From NCBI GenBank assembly GCA_027056825.1, contig JALUJS010000466.1, forward strand, positions 1 to 8,176: a DNA stretch of 8,176 bases, in the 5' to 3' direction. Under the pieces are notes generated by a model, which saw only the letters and a program-made list of their open reading frames with translations, ran no database searches and was not told the DNA's origin. This document shows, in pieces, positions 1 to 6,556 of the stretch; position 1 is the stretch's first letter, and each line of letters starts with the position of its first letter. The stretch is from Candidatus Krumholzibacteriia bacterium (GTDB lineage Bacteria; Krumholzibacteriota; Krumholzibacteriia; LZORAL124-64-63). Made by a program: the position numbers and the translations under genes.

Positions 1-462
1 GCCCAGCGCGCCGCCCTGGCCGCCCAGCTCGAGCTGGCCGACCGGGTGGACCTGCCGGTGGTCTTCCACATCCGGGACGCCTGGCCCGAGACGCTGGCCT
101 TCCTGGATGAGCACGGTCTGCCCCGGCGCCGCGGCGTCCTGCACGCCTTTTCCGGGACCGACGAACACGTGGCCTGGGCCCGGGAGCGGGGCTTTCTGCT
201 GGGCATCGGGGGCCCGGTGACCTACAGGAACAGCAAGCTGCCTGACCGGGTGGCCGCGGCGGGCCTGGACCTGCTGCTGCTGGAGACCGACGCCCCCTGG
301 CTGCCGCCGGTACCGTACCGGGGCCAGCGCAACGAATCGGGCCACCTCGTCCACACCCGGGACAAGGTGGCGGAGATCCTGCGGACCACCCCTGGAAACG
401 TGGACACGGTGACCACGGCCAACTTCAACCGCCTTTTCCTGCCCGGGACCTCGGCGCCATGA
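1..462 (+). CDS. tatD: TatD-family metal-dependent hydrolase (5' truncated by window edge)
   Basis: This is the C-terminal ~153 residues of a TatD-type TIM-barrel metallohydrolase, a cytoplasmic family with 3'-5' DNA exonuclease or D-aminoacyl-tRNA deacylase activity in characterised members. The reading frame is open from base 1, so the gene begins upstream. Visible family marks, counted from the first codon, are LPVVFHIRDA with a metal-ligand His at 23, LHAFSG with His at 48, and LETDAPWL with the catalytic or metal Asp at 97. These are followed by the RGxRNE segment, here RNESGHLVHT rather than the usual RNEPxxV. The N-terminal HxH and the bridging Glu lie outside the window. The gene ends in ATGA, sharing bases with the rsmA start, so the two are probably translationally coupled. 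The family assignment is secure; the exact substrate is not. Confidence 0.93.
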   Translation, partial: AQRAALAAQLELADRVDLPVVFHIRDAWPETLAFLDEHGLPRRRGVLHAFSGTDEHVAWARERGFLLGIGGPVTYRNSKLPDRVAAAGLDLLLLETDAPWLPPVPYRGQRNESGHLVHTRDKVAEILRTTPGNVDTVTTANFNRLFLPGTSAP

Positions 463-1331
463 CCGGACGCCGGGAAAGCCAGTCCGAACTGCTGCGCCGC
501 TACGGCATCCGGCCGGTGAAGCGCCGCGGCCAGAACTTCCTGGTGGACGGGAACCTGGCCCGGGCCATCGCCCAGGACGTCCTGGCGGTGTCCGACCGGG
601 TACTGGAGCTGGGCGCCGGTGGCGGCGCCCTCACCGGGCCCCTGCTGGAGTCCGGTGCGGCCCGGGTGCACGCGGTGGAGATCGACCGCAACCTCTGCGC
701 GTTGCTGGAGGCCGAATTCGGGGACCGGCCGGCCTTTTCCCTGCAACAGGACGATCTGGCCCGGTTGGACTGGCCCGCGACGGTGGCCCGGGCCGGACCG
801 CGGCCCGTGGTGGCCGGGAATCTTCCCTATGTGCTGACCAGCACCGTCCTGTTCGCCCTGGCGGATCTGCGCGCAGAGGTGGCCGGCGGGGTCTTCATGG
901 TGCAAAAGGAAGTGGCCGAGCGACTTGTGTCCGGACCGGGCTCGCGGGATTATGGCGTCCTGTCGGTGGTTTTGGGCGCGGTTTTTGCGATAAGCCAGGT
1001 CAGAAGCGTTCCACCCACCGTGTTCTGGCCCCGGCCGGAGGTGGCCTCGGCCATCGTCCGGTTGCTGCCGCGGGAGGTCTGGGACGCCGCCGAGTATGCG
1101 GCCTTCAGCCGGGTCGTGCGGACGGCGTTCGAACAGCGGCGCAAGAAGCTGGGCTCGGTGCTGCGGCGCCGGTTCGGTTTCGCCGCTTCGGCGGTGGACA
1201 GAATCGCCGGCGCGGCGGATATTGACCCGGATCTGCGCCCCGAACAGCTCGATCGCGCCCAGTGGCGCCGCCTGGCCGCGGCCGTGGCCGCCGAGGACCC
1301 GAAGGATCATCCCCGGGAGATGAATCCGTGA
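459..1331 (+). CDS. rsmA: 16S rRNA (adenine1518-N6/adenine1519-N6)-dimethyltransferase RsmA (KsgA)
   Basis: This enzyme dimethylates the two adjacent adenines in the 3' terminal helix of 16S rRNA, using S-adenosylmethionine, late in 30S subunit assembly. The 290-residue product has the family motifs in order: GQNFL (24-28); SAM motif I VLELGAGGG (48-56); the acidic SAM-ribose residue Glu74 in VEID; catalytic motif IV NLPY (121-124); MVQKEVAERL; and the C-terminal FEQRRKKL (224-231). It is slightly longer than the usual ~270 because of an Ala/Asp-rich C-terminal tail ending in MNP. The start ATG overlaps the tatD stop (ATGA); no strong Shine-Dalgarno is seen, which fits translational coupling. 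Its stop overlaps the GTG of the next gene. In Bacillus-type genomes tatD and ksgA are separated by rnmV; here they abut directly. Confidence 0.97.
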   Translation: MTGRRESQSELLRRYGIRPVKRRGQNFLVDGNLARAIAQDVLAVSDRVLELGAGGGALTGPLLESGAARVHAVEIDRNLCALLEAEFGDRPAFSLQQDDLARLDWPATVARAGPRPVVAGNLPYVLTSTVLFALADLRAEVAGGVFMVQKEVAERLVSGPGSRDYGVLSVVLGAVFAISQVRSVPPTVFWPRPEVASAIVRLLPREVWDAAEYAAFSRVVRTAFEQRRKKLGSVLRRRFGFAASAVDRIAGAADIDPDLRPEQLDRAQWRRLAAAVAAEDPKDHPREMNP

Positions 1332-3532
1332 CGCTCGCCATCGTTTGCGCCCTGCGCAGCACCCTGACCCGTCCGCCGGGATTGGCGGCGGGTCTGTTGC
1401 TGCTTGCGGCCGCTGCCGCGCAAGCAGGGGTCGCCGGCGGCGAACCGGGCACCGGGGGACAGGCGGCCGCGGCGATGGATTCCCTGGCCGTGGCCGGAAC
1501 GGACTCCCTGGCGGTCGCCGGCGAAGACACGCTGGCCACGCCCGTTCCGGACAGCCTGGCGGCCGCGGCCGCCGATACCGCCGGCGCCGGGGAACCGGGA
1601 GAGGAATCCCCGGCCATGGGCGCGGCCGCCCTGGCCGCCGCCGCGGCCGCCGGCGGCGGGCAGGTCGCACCGGTCGCCCCCGGGCCCTACGTGCAGGATT
1701 TCTCCAATCAACCCAAGGCCGGCATCAAGGCGAACGTGCGCCAGTACGAGTACTACGGCGAGCACGTCACCTCCCTGAAGTTCCGCGAAGGCAGCTTCAC
1801 CAACACCGCCAGTTATTCCTGGGACGACTACCGCAAACAGGAGAAGACCACCGAGAAGCGTGCGGACAAGTTCAGCTACAACGCGGGCCAGCAGTTCCCC
1901 TTCCTGTTGACCATGAACGGCAACTGGGACTGGTCCAACGACCTGACCACCAACACCTCGGGTTTCACCAACCAGTCCAAGCGGGAGACGAAGACGGGAA
2001 CCCTCACCGCCACCCGCTCGAAATTCCAGGCCGGGGGCCTGGTCAACACCATCAAGGCGGACGTCCAGATCCAGGACCAGAAGGCGGTCAACCAGAACCA
2101 GCGCAACAACTTCAACGAGGCGTCGCTGTCCGGCGGCTACCAGGGAGGCAAGGAGATCGCCCGGGGGGTGATCCTGGCCGGCCGCCTCTACGGCAAAACC
2201 ACCAGCGGCGACCGCTCCCTGGGCAACACCAACAGCCCATCCTCGGCCACGGCCGACTCCGCCGGTTTCGGCGTGTATTACCAGCGGGGATTCGGCACCG
2301 GCCGCTTCGCGGTGACCCGCAGCAACTTCGACCGCACCTACCTGGACTTCCGCAAGAACAGCAACGGCCTGATCGATACGGTGGGGCTTGCCGAGCAGGA
2401 CAAGGTCGTCGAGGAGCTGGAGACCAAGGACGCGGTGAGCGTCGAGTTCGAGAACACGCTCAAGCTCCGGCGCATGCAACTGAAGATCAAGCTCGGACGC
2501 ACCGCCGACCAGCAGGACTACCGCGTCAGCGGCATCGGTCTGAAGAAGCGCCAGCAGGACAGGATGGACCTGAACTGGAGCTTCGGCGTGGGCCGCGACT
2601 CCCTGTCCTTCGGCTACAAGTACGGCTGGAAGTGGGACGACCAGCGGATCAAGGGCGCCACGGCCTTTCGTGGCAAGCAGTTCAACAGGACCCGGGATTT
2701 CGACATGTCCTGGATCCGCCCCCTCATCGGCCGGACCAGGATGACCTTCAAGTATCACGAAGGCCTCAGCCAGGACATCGCCGAGAACGTCTACAACCAG
2801 AACGACAAGGACCGGCTGCAGACCGATGTGTCCCTGCGGCTGGAGCGGGAGTGGCCGCAGAAGTTCAACACCTCCATGATCTTCTCGTACAAGCAGGCCC
2901 AGGACATCTCCATCCGCGAGTCCCGGTCCTCCAACAACAACATCAAGGACTCCTACGAGATCTCGCCCAGCTACCTGTGGACCCTGGCGCCGTGGCTGAC
3001 CTGGAACCAGAGCTACCAGGTCTTCATCCAGTACACCGACTACACCTTCAGCGAGCTGGAATCGGTCAACCGCGACGACAACTACAACAAGCGCGGCAAC
3101 CTCTCGACCAAGGTCACCATCAAGCCCACCGCGCGCCTGGACGTGGTGGTCCAGCACGACTACAACAAGCGCTTCAGCGCCACGCGCACAAAGACCGACG
3201 CGGTGGGCCGCAGCTTCTATCGCAAGGACCAGAACCAGACCATCAGCAAGATCGACCTGTCACTGACCTTCCGGGTCGCCAACGGCGTGACCCTCGAGGG
3301 GGCCACCTACCAGACCGAGGATACCAAGAACATCCTGACCGGCCGCACGCGGACCACCATCACCCGCAGCGGCGAGGTGTGGGTGGGCGCCAAGCTGTCC
3401 CGGAAATGGGGGCGGACCAACCCCCTGGAGTTCTACGCCATGGTCAAGAAGTACAACGCCTACGGCCCGGCCGTGAACGAGACCAGCGCCGACTACTGGG
3501 AGGCGGATGTCTGGATGAAGTGGGAGTTCTGA
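1328..3532 (+). CDS. Predicted outer-membrane beta-barrel protein with Ala-rich octapeptide-repeat linker; family not recognised
   Basis: This is a 734-residue secreted protein of unknown function. I chose GTG 1328 because GGGAG lies 8 nt upstream and the codon overlaps the rsmA stop (GTGA). Upstream in-frame codons lie inside rsmA. Residues 1-33 form a signal peptide (hydrophobic run 19-31, likely cut after AQA). Residues 39-120 are low complexity and Ala/Gly-rich, containing five octads that begin Asp-Ser/Thr (51-90). From ~121 to the end there are many short amphipathic strands with alternating aromatic/hydrophobic and polar residues, separated by Asn/Asp/Lys-rich turns. The C-terminus VWMKWEF ends in Phe with hydrophobics at alternate positions, like the BAM-recognised beta-signal. 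I infer an outer-membrane barrel with roughly two dozen strands. I see no TonB box, plug or enzyme motif. It shares an operon with rsmA and a lipoprotein that could be a partner. Confidence 0.8.
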   Translation: MTLAIVCALRSTLTRPPGLAAGLLLLAAAAAQAGVAGGEPGTGGQAAAAMDSLAVAGTDSLAVAGEDTLATPVPDSLAAAAADTAGAGEPGEESPAMGAAALAAAAAAGGGQVAPVAPGPYVQDFSNQPKAGIKANVRQYEYYGEHVTSLKFREGSFTNTASYSWDDYRKQEKTTEKRADKFSYNAGQQFPFLLTMNGNWDWSNDLTTNTSGFTNQSKRETKTGTLTATRSKFQAGGLVNTIKADVQIQDQKAVNQNQRNNFNEASLSGGYQGGKEIARGVILAGRLYGKTTSGDRSLGNTNSPSSATADSAGFGVYYQRGFGTGRFAVTRSNFDRTYLDFRKNSNGLIDTVGLAEQDKVVEELETKDAVSVEFENTLKLRRMQLKIKLGRTADQQDYRVSGIGLKKRQQDRMDLNWSFGVGRDSLSFGYKYGWKWDDQRIKGATAFRGKQFNRTRDFDMSWIRPLIGRTRMTFKYHEGLSQDIAENVYNQNDKDRLQTDVSLRLEREWPQKFNTSMIFSYKQAQDISIRESRSSNNNIKDSYEISPSYLWTLAPWLTWNQSYQVFIQYTDYTFSELESVNRDDNYNKRGNLSTKVTIKPTARLDVVVQHDYNKRFSATRTKTDAVGRSFYRKDQNQTISKIDLSLTFRVANGVTLEGATYQTEDTKNILTGRTRTTITRSGEVWVGAKLSRKWGRTNPLEFYAMVKKYNAYGPAVNETSADYWEADVWMKWEF
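1478..1597 (+). repeat. Degenerate 24-bp tandem repeat, five units, encoding Asp-Ser/Thr-Leu-Ala octads
   Basis: Five consecutive 24-bp units encode DSLAVAGT, DSLAVAGE, DTLATPVP, DSLAAAAA and DTAGAGEP in register, with Asp at residues 51, 59, 67, 75 and 83 of the barrel protein. The first two units are nearly identical in protein but differ at synonymous positions (for example gcc/gcg and gtg/gtc). This suggests either an old duplication kept at the protein level or repeated selection for composition. The repeat sits just after the signal peptide and before the predicted barrel, where a flexible periplasmic linker would be expected. Confidence 0.8.
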
Positions 3533-3533
3533 T

Positions 3534-4154
3534 ATGACCAGCCGCAGGATCACGAACCGCGCCGCCGCACTGCCTGTGGCGGCCCTTATGGTGTTGATGG
3601 CGGGGTGCATCTTCGAACCCCGCACGCCCGCGCCGCCGAGCACCGTCAGCGTCCAGTACCTGCCCAAGACCAGCCCGTCCAATTCCTGGGCGAACCTGGA
3701 AAAGTCACTGAACAACACCCACGCCTTCGGCTGGGAGGACAACATCGTTCCCGAGGGCGAGGCTTTCACCTACATTCCCGACTCCAACGCCGACGAGCAG
3801 TTTCCGGGCGTATTCCCCTCGTGGGACCGGGCCAAGGAGGTCGCCTTCATCAACAAGCTGTACGACAGCGGCGTGACCATCTCGGCCAAGATGCGCAATG
3901 ACGACTTCATCACCCCCGATCCGTCGGGCACGGAGGTCATCTGGGAAGGCGTCATCTACGACCTGACGGTGACCAGTACGGCGGACGGATCGTCCACCCG
4001 GTACCGTGGCCGGGCGATAATTACCTTTCGCCTGGTGGGGAATTTTTGGTATATTGCCAAGTGGGAAGACCAGTTCGGTGAGAGCAATCCCGACAACCCG
4101 GGGCAGATCCTGCCCACCATGGGGGTGTTGCGCGGAACTTTTGGTAGCAAATAA
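3534..4154 (+). CDS. Small lipoprotein, NTF2-like fold suspected; hypothetical
   Basis: The product is 206 residues. GGGAG at 3522-3526, 7 nt before ATG, and a 1-nt gap after the barrel gene support this start. Residues 1-24 are a lipoprotein signal peptide (basic MTSRR, hydrophobic 10-22, lipobox M-A-G|C with Cys25). The mature protein begins CIFEPRTPAPPST, a Pro-rich tether. The body contains a helical start (SWANLEKSL), a middle segment PSWDRAKEVAFINKLYDSG, and C-terminal strands YRGRAIITFRL then FWYIAKWEDQF. That ending resembles the last strands of NTF2/SnoaL-like domains, but no catalytic residues stand out and the fold is inferred by eye. Its placement next to the barrel gene suggests a periplasm-facing accessory lipoprotein. 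It resembles the lipoprotein at 4271-4909 in its CIFxP mature start and overall plan. Confidence 0.82.
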   Translation: MTSRRITNRAAALPVAALMVLMAGCIFEPRTPAPPSTVSVQYLPKTSPSNSWANLEKSLNNTHAFGWEDNIVPEGEAFTYIPDSNADEQFPGVFPSWDRAKEVAFINKLYDSGVTISAKMRNDDFITPDPSGTEVIWEGVIYDLTVTSTADGSSTRYRGRAIITFRLVGNFWYIAKWEDQFGESNPDNPGQILPTMGVLRGTFGSK

Positions 4155-4193
4155 TCGCCTTATATGTTAAAATACAGGGGAATCCTGCCCCTG
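4155..4193 (+). promoter_or_regulatory. Candidate extended -10 promoter for the second lipoprotein gene
   Basis: An AT-rich island in GC-rich DNA just after the first lipoprotein stop contains TGTTAAAAT (4165-4173), which fits the extended -10 pattern TGnTAtAAT with one mismatch. No good -35 lies 17 nt upstream (TAGCAA), which extended -10 promoters can tolerate. The start point would be near 4180. The 116-nt gap and the GC-rich surroundings make an independent transcript for the next gene plausible. This is read by eye only. Confidence 0.42.
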
Positions 4194-4194
4194 T
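4174..4194 (+). repeat. Short inverted repeat near the predicted transcript start
   Basis: ACAGGGG (4174-4180) pairs with CCCCTGT (4188-4194) across a 7-nt loop. No T-run follows on the + strand, so it is not a standard terminator for the upstream operon. It overlaps the expected start site of the candidate promoter and could be a 5' stabilising hairpin or an operator dyad. Confidence 0.4.
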
Positions 4195-4257
4195 CCCGAC
4201 GTTCGGTTCCCTGTTTGCCTGAAAAACCTGTCACCCCGTGGGGAACCCTGGCCTCCT

Positions 4258-4264
4258 GGAGGAG
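4258..4264 (+). promoter_or_regulatory. Strong ribosome-binding site fixing the start of the second lipoprotein
   Basis: GGAGGAG lies 6 nt before ATG 4271. The same frame is open further upstream to a GTG at 4238, but only ATG 4271 has this near-perfect Shine-Dalgarno, and only this start gives a compact lipoprotein signal peptide. Confidence 0.8.
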
Positions 4265-4270
4265 TGTGTG

Positions 4271-4909
4271 ATGATCAGAAAGAGTGTCCTGTTGCTGGGC
4301 CTGGTGAGCCTGTTGATCGCCCCGGCCGGCTGCATTTTCTCGCCCAGCAGCGATGACGGTGGCGACGGCGGTGGCGGCGGTAGCGTCGAACTTCCCTTTC
4401 CCGGGACCCCCGAGCAGTTGATGGCCAACTTCAAGACCATCTACGAGAGCATGGACATCGAGGGTTACCGGAACCTGTTGCATCCGGACTACCAGACCAT
4501 CCTGAAGGAATCGACGGTGCAGGACTTCCCCAGCGTGGGCGCCACCCTGGACTACACCGAGGAAGTCCAGATCGCCGAGAACATGTTCAGCGGCGCTCCC
4601 GGTCACGACGCCAACGGTGACCTGACCAGTTCCATCTCGTCCATCACCTTCACCGAACCGGACCAGGTGACGCCCTGGGAGCCGGCGACGGCCTGGCCCG
4701 AGTACTTCGACTACGACAACCCGAACTACACCATCAAGAGTTCCCTCTTCAACGTGTTGTTCGAGTTCAATCGCGCCGGGGACACGACCCTGCAGGTGAC
4801 CGGCCTGATCAAGTTCTTCATCGCCGAGCAGGATTCCCTGTACCAGGGCGCGGTGAGGCCCTACTACCAGATGATCGGTCAGGAGGACCTGACCAACGAC
4901 GGCAAGTAA
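4271..4909 (+). CDS. Second small lipoprotein, NTF2-like fold suspected; hypothetical
   Basis: The product is 212 residues, starting at ATG 4271 after a strong GGAGGAG. The signal peptide is MIRKS plus a hydrophobic run to residue 17, then A-P-A-G|C with Cys21. Pro at -3 departs from the usual lipobox, so lipidation is probable but not certain. The mature start CIFSP matches CIFEP of the upstream lipoprotein. A Ser/Asp/Gly linker (26-38, with five Gly in a row) leads to PEQLMANFKTIYESMDIEGYRN, typical of the first helix of NTF2-like proteins. A middle segment (YTEEVQIAENMFSG) follows, then strands SLFNVLFEFNR, LQVTGLIKFFIAEQ and YYQMIGQEDL. I see no active site. It is probably a distant paralogue of the 3534-4154 product, with an outer-membrane or periplasmic location, possibly ligand-binding or structural. 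The function is unknown. Confidence 0.82.
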   Translation: MIRKSVLLLGLVSLLIAPAGCIFSPSSDDGGDGGGGGSVELPFPGTPEQLMANFKTIYESMDIEGYRNLLHPDYQTILKESTVQDFPSVGATLDYTEEVQIAENMFSGAPGHDANGDLTSSISSITFTEPDQVTPWEPATAWPEYFDYDNPNYTIKSSLFNVLFEFNRAGDTTLQVTGLIKFFIAEQDSLYQGAVRPYYQMIGQEDLTNDGK

Positions 4910-4921
4910 ACTGCCGTCCTC

Positions 4922-4964
4922 AACCCGGATGATCGAATCGCTGCGCGATTCGATCATCCGGGTT
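4922..4964. repeat. Perfect 20-bp palindrome (copy 1 of a related pair)
   Basis: The left arm 4922-4941 (beginning AACCCGGATGATCG) is fully complementary to the right arm 4945-4964 (ending ATCATCCGGGTT), leaving a 3-nt TGC loop. It starts 12 nt after the second lipoprotein stop and is not followed by a T-run. The outer core AACCCGGATnAT recurs at 7647-7674, so this looks like a repeated extragenic palindrome (REP-like) rather than a one-off terminator. It could still protect the 3' end of the mRNA. Confidence 0.9.
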
Positions 4965-4971
4965 AGTCCCG

Positions 4972-5000
4972 GGGGAGGCGGCGACGGCTCCCCTTTGTTT
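4972..5000 (+). terminator. Probable intrinsic terminator after the second lipoprotein gene
   Basis: GGGGAG (4972-4977) pairs with CTCCCC (4988-4993) across a 10-nt loop and is followed directly by TTTGTTT (4994-5000). The stem is short but all strong pairs apart from one A-T, and the T-rich tail is unusual in this GC-rich DNA. It lies between the lipoprotein gene and the deacetylase gene. Confidence 0.55.
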
Positions 5001-5005
5001 GGCCC

Positions 5006-5035
5006 TTGGCCAAGCTGTGCGATGAGGATTACCAT
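5006..5035 (+). promoter_or_regulatory. Weak promoter candidate for the deacetylase-DUF362 operon
   Basis: TTGGCC (5006-5011), 18 nt, then TACCAT (5030-5035) gives about 4/6 matches in each box. It is the best match I see between the upstream terminator and the proposed start at 5090. The -35 box overlaps a small dyad, TTGGCC-CTT-GGCCAA (4999-5013). The evidence is thin. Confidence 0.25.
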
Positions 5036-5089
5036 ACCGGTGATGGATCACCCGGTTCGCCTTTTCCCCTTCCGGAGCAATCCGCAACC

Positions 5090-6556
5090 TTGAGCGCCAC
5101 CCGCAAATCCCGCCGCTCCCCGCGTCGCAGGAAGAGCCGCCGCAAACGGTCCGCCGGCCGGACCCTGCGCTGGGTCCTGGCGGCCGCGGTGGTGGTGGTC
5201 ATCGCGGGCATCGGGCTGCTCAAGTGGGCCGAATCGCGCCAGGGCCAGGCCGCCCTGCTGATCCTGGGTTCTCCCCGCGTCTACCCGGAAGTGCAGGAGG
5301 CCATGGAGCAGGCCCTGCGGACCGTCCTGCCCGGCCTGCCCGAGGGGCCCGCGACGCCCCTGTCGGATCCGGAGTACCACGAGGGGGAGGACTGCGACTG
5401 GCCCGACGCCGCCCTGGGCGCCGGCGCGGCCATCCGCTGCCGCGCCGTGGCCGTGGACACGGACATGCCCTGGTGGCGCCTGCAGGAGCGCATCGCCGAG
5501 GCGGTGGCGGCCGAGGGCGGCCGCGTCCTGTGGGGCGAGCGTCTGCCCGACCCCGCCGCGCCCACGCGGTCTGCGGACGAGGGGCGGGACCTGCTGCGGC
5601 TGGACGTGGGGGTGACCGGTCGTCCCACCCATACCCTGGTCCTGTACCGGGCGAGCCGCAAACCCTTCCTGCGCTGGGGCGGCGGCCGTTCCCTGAGTCG
5701 CTGGGAGACCCTGGCCCGTGATCCCCGGCCCACCGTCGCCCTGGTCATCGACGACTGGGGCAACAACACCAGCCCGCCCACCAAGGCCCTGCTGGGCCTG
5801 GATATCCCCTTGACCATGTCCATCCTGCCGGGCCGGCCCTTCAGCCGCCGCTTCTCGCTGGAGGCCACCGAACTGATTCTCCCTCCCGAACCGGTGCCGG
5901 GCGCGCGGTCGGCCGCGGGCCGGGACGAAGCCTCGGTCCTGCGCCGGGACCAGGGTTGCCCCGTGGAAGTGGTGGTCGGGCGGCGGGAGAAGGCCATTCC
6001 CGTCCGCCGCCGGGAGGTCATCCTGCACCTGCCCATGGAGCCGCAGGACTACCCGGAAAACGATCCGGGGCCGGGTGCGGTCATGGTGGGCATGGACAGG
6101 GACCAGATCGACGCCGTCCTGGACCGCGACCTGCGCGGTCTGCCCCTGGTGGCGGGCCTGAACAACCACATGGGCAGTGCCGCGACAAGCGACGCCGCAA
6201 CCATGCACAGCCTGATGCAGGTGCTTCGCGAGCGGGGACTGTTCTTCCTGGACAGCATGACCACCGCCAGGTCCGTGGCATACGAAGAGGCGCGCAAGGC
6301 GGGCGTTCCGGCCCTGCGCAGCCGCCTGTTCCTGGACTACGACCAGGAGAGCCCTGAGCGGATCACCACCCGCCTGGAGGAGCTGGCCGCCGCAGCGGGG
6401 CGCGGAGGGTTCGCCGTGGGCATCGGCCATCCCCATCCGGCCACCACCGACGTCCTGGTCCGCGAGATCCCGCGCCTGAAACGAGCGGGAATCCGCTTCG
6501 TGACCGTATCGGAACTGATGGCCCTGCAGGCGGCCGCGGCCAAGGGGGCACCGTGA
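5090..6556 (+). CDS. Membrane-anchored divergent polysaccharide deacetylase (DUF610/YibQ family)
   Basis: The family is a NodB-related barrel of uncertain substrate acting in the periplasm. With TTG 5090 the product has 488 residues: a very basic N-terminus (Arg/Lys-rich, 5-27), one membrane segment (28-44), then a periplasmic region. Family motifs are VALVIDDWG (216-224), LTMSILPG, EVILHLPMEP (309-318), YPENDPGPGA, LNNHMGS (NNHMGS at 358-363), GLFFLDSMTT and IGHPHP (~445-450). A ~48-residue segment (260-308), rich in Arg, Gly and Pro, sits where most relatives have only a short helix. The frame is open back to TTG 5006, but those 28 extra codons have clearly lower third-position GC than the rest, and GGAG lies 12 nt before TTG 5090, so I prefer the shorter form. 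The stop overlaps the next gene's GTG (GTGA). Function and substrate remain inferred. Confidence 0.9.
   Translation: MSATRKSRRSPRRRKSRRKRSAGRTLRWVLAAAVVVVIAGIGLLKWAESRQGQAALLILGSPRVYPEVQEAMEQALRTVLPGLPEGPATPLSDPEYHEGEDCDWPDAALGAGAAIRCRAVAVDTDMPWWRLQERIAEAVAAEGGRVLWGERLPDPAAPTRSADEGRDLLRLDVGVTGRPTHTLVLYRASRKPFLRWGGGRSLSRWETLARDPRPTVALVIDDWGNNTSPPTKALLGLDIPLTMSILPGRPFSRRFSLEATELILPPEPVPGARSAAGRDEASVLRRDQGCPVEVVVGRREKAIPVRRREVILHLPMEPQDYPENDPGPGAVMVGMDRDQIDAVLDRDLRGLPLVAGLNNHMGSAATSDAATMHSLMQVLRERGLFFLDSMTTARSVAYEEARKAGVPALRSRLFLDYDQESPERITTRLEELAAAAGRGGFAVGIGHPHPATTDVLVREIPRLKRAGIRFVTVSELMALQAAAAKGAP

Noticed and set aside
222..1670. Long minus-strand open frame (482 codons) opposite tatD and rsmA
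   Set aside because: Composition is Arg/Pro/Gly-rich with no motifs, and it lies opposite two clearly conserved genes.
1307..3157. Long minus-strand open frame (616 codons) opposite the barrel gene
   Set aside because: It is Val/Leu/Gly-rich but is the complement of the codon pattern of the real gene; there is no plausible start signal or domain.
1345..3537. 730-codon open frame in another + frame across the whole barrel gene
   Set aside because: Its translation is rich in Arg, Gly, Pro, Gln and His with no domain or signal peptide. It is the usual GC-driven shadow of the barrel gene, which has the ribosome-binding site, signal peptide and C-terminal beta-signal.
4027..4055. Extended -10 look-alike TGGTATATT inside the first lipoprotein gene
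   Set aside because: These bases encode the Trp-Tyr-Ile of the conserved strand, so coding constraint explains them. The intergenic candidate at 4165-4173 is better placed.
4234..4243. CCCCGTGGGG mini-palindrome before the second lipoprotein
   Set aside because: It is very short with a tiny loop and is expected by chance in GC-rich DNA.
5048..6436. Minus-strand open frame (462 codons) opposite the deacetylase gene
   Set aside because: It is Gln/Gly/Ala/His-rich with no domain, opposite a well-recognised enzyme.
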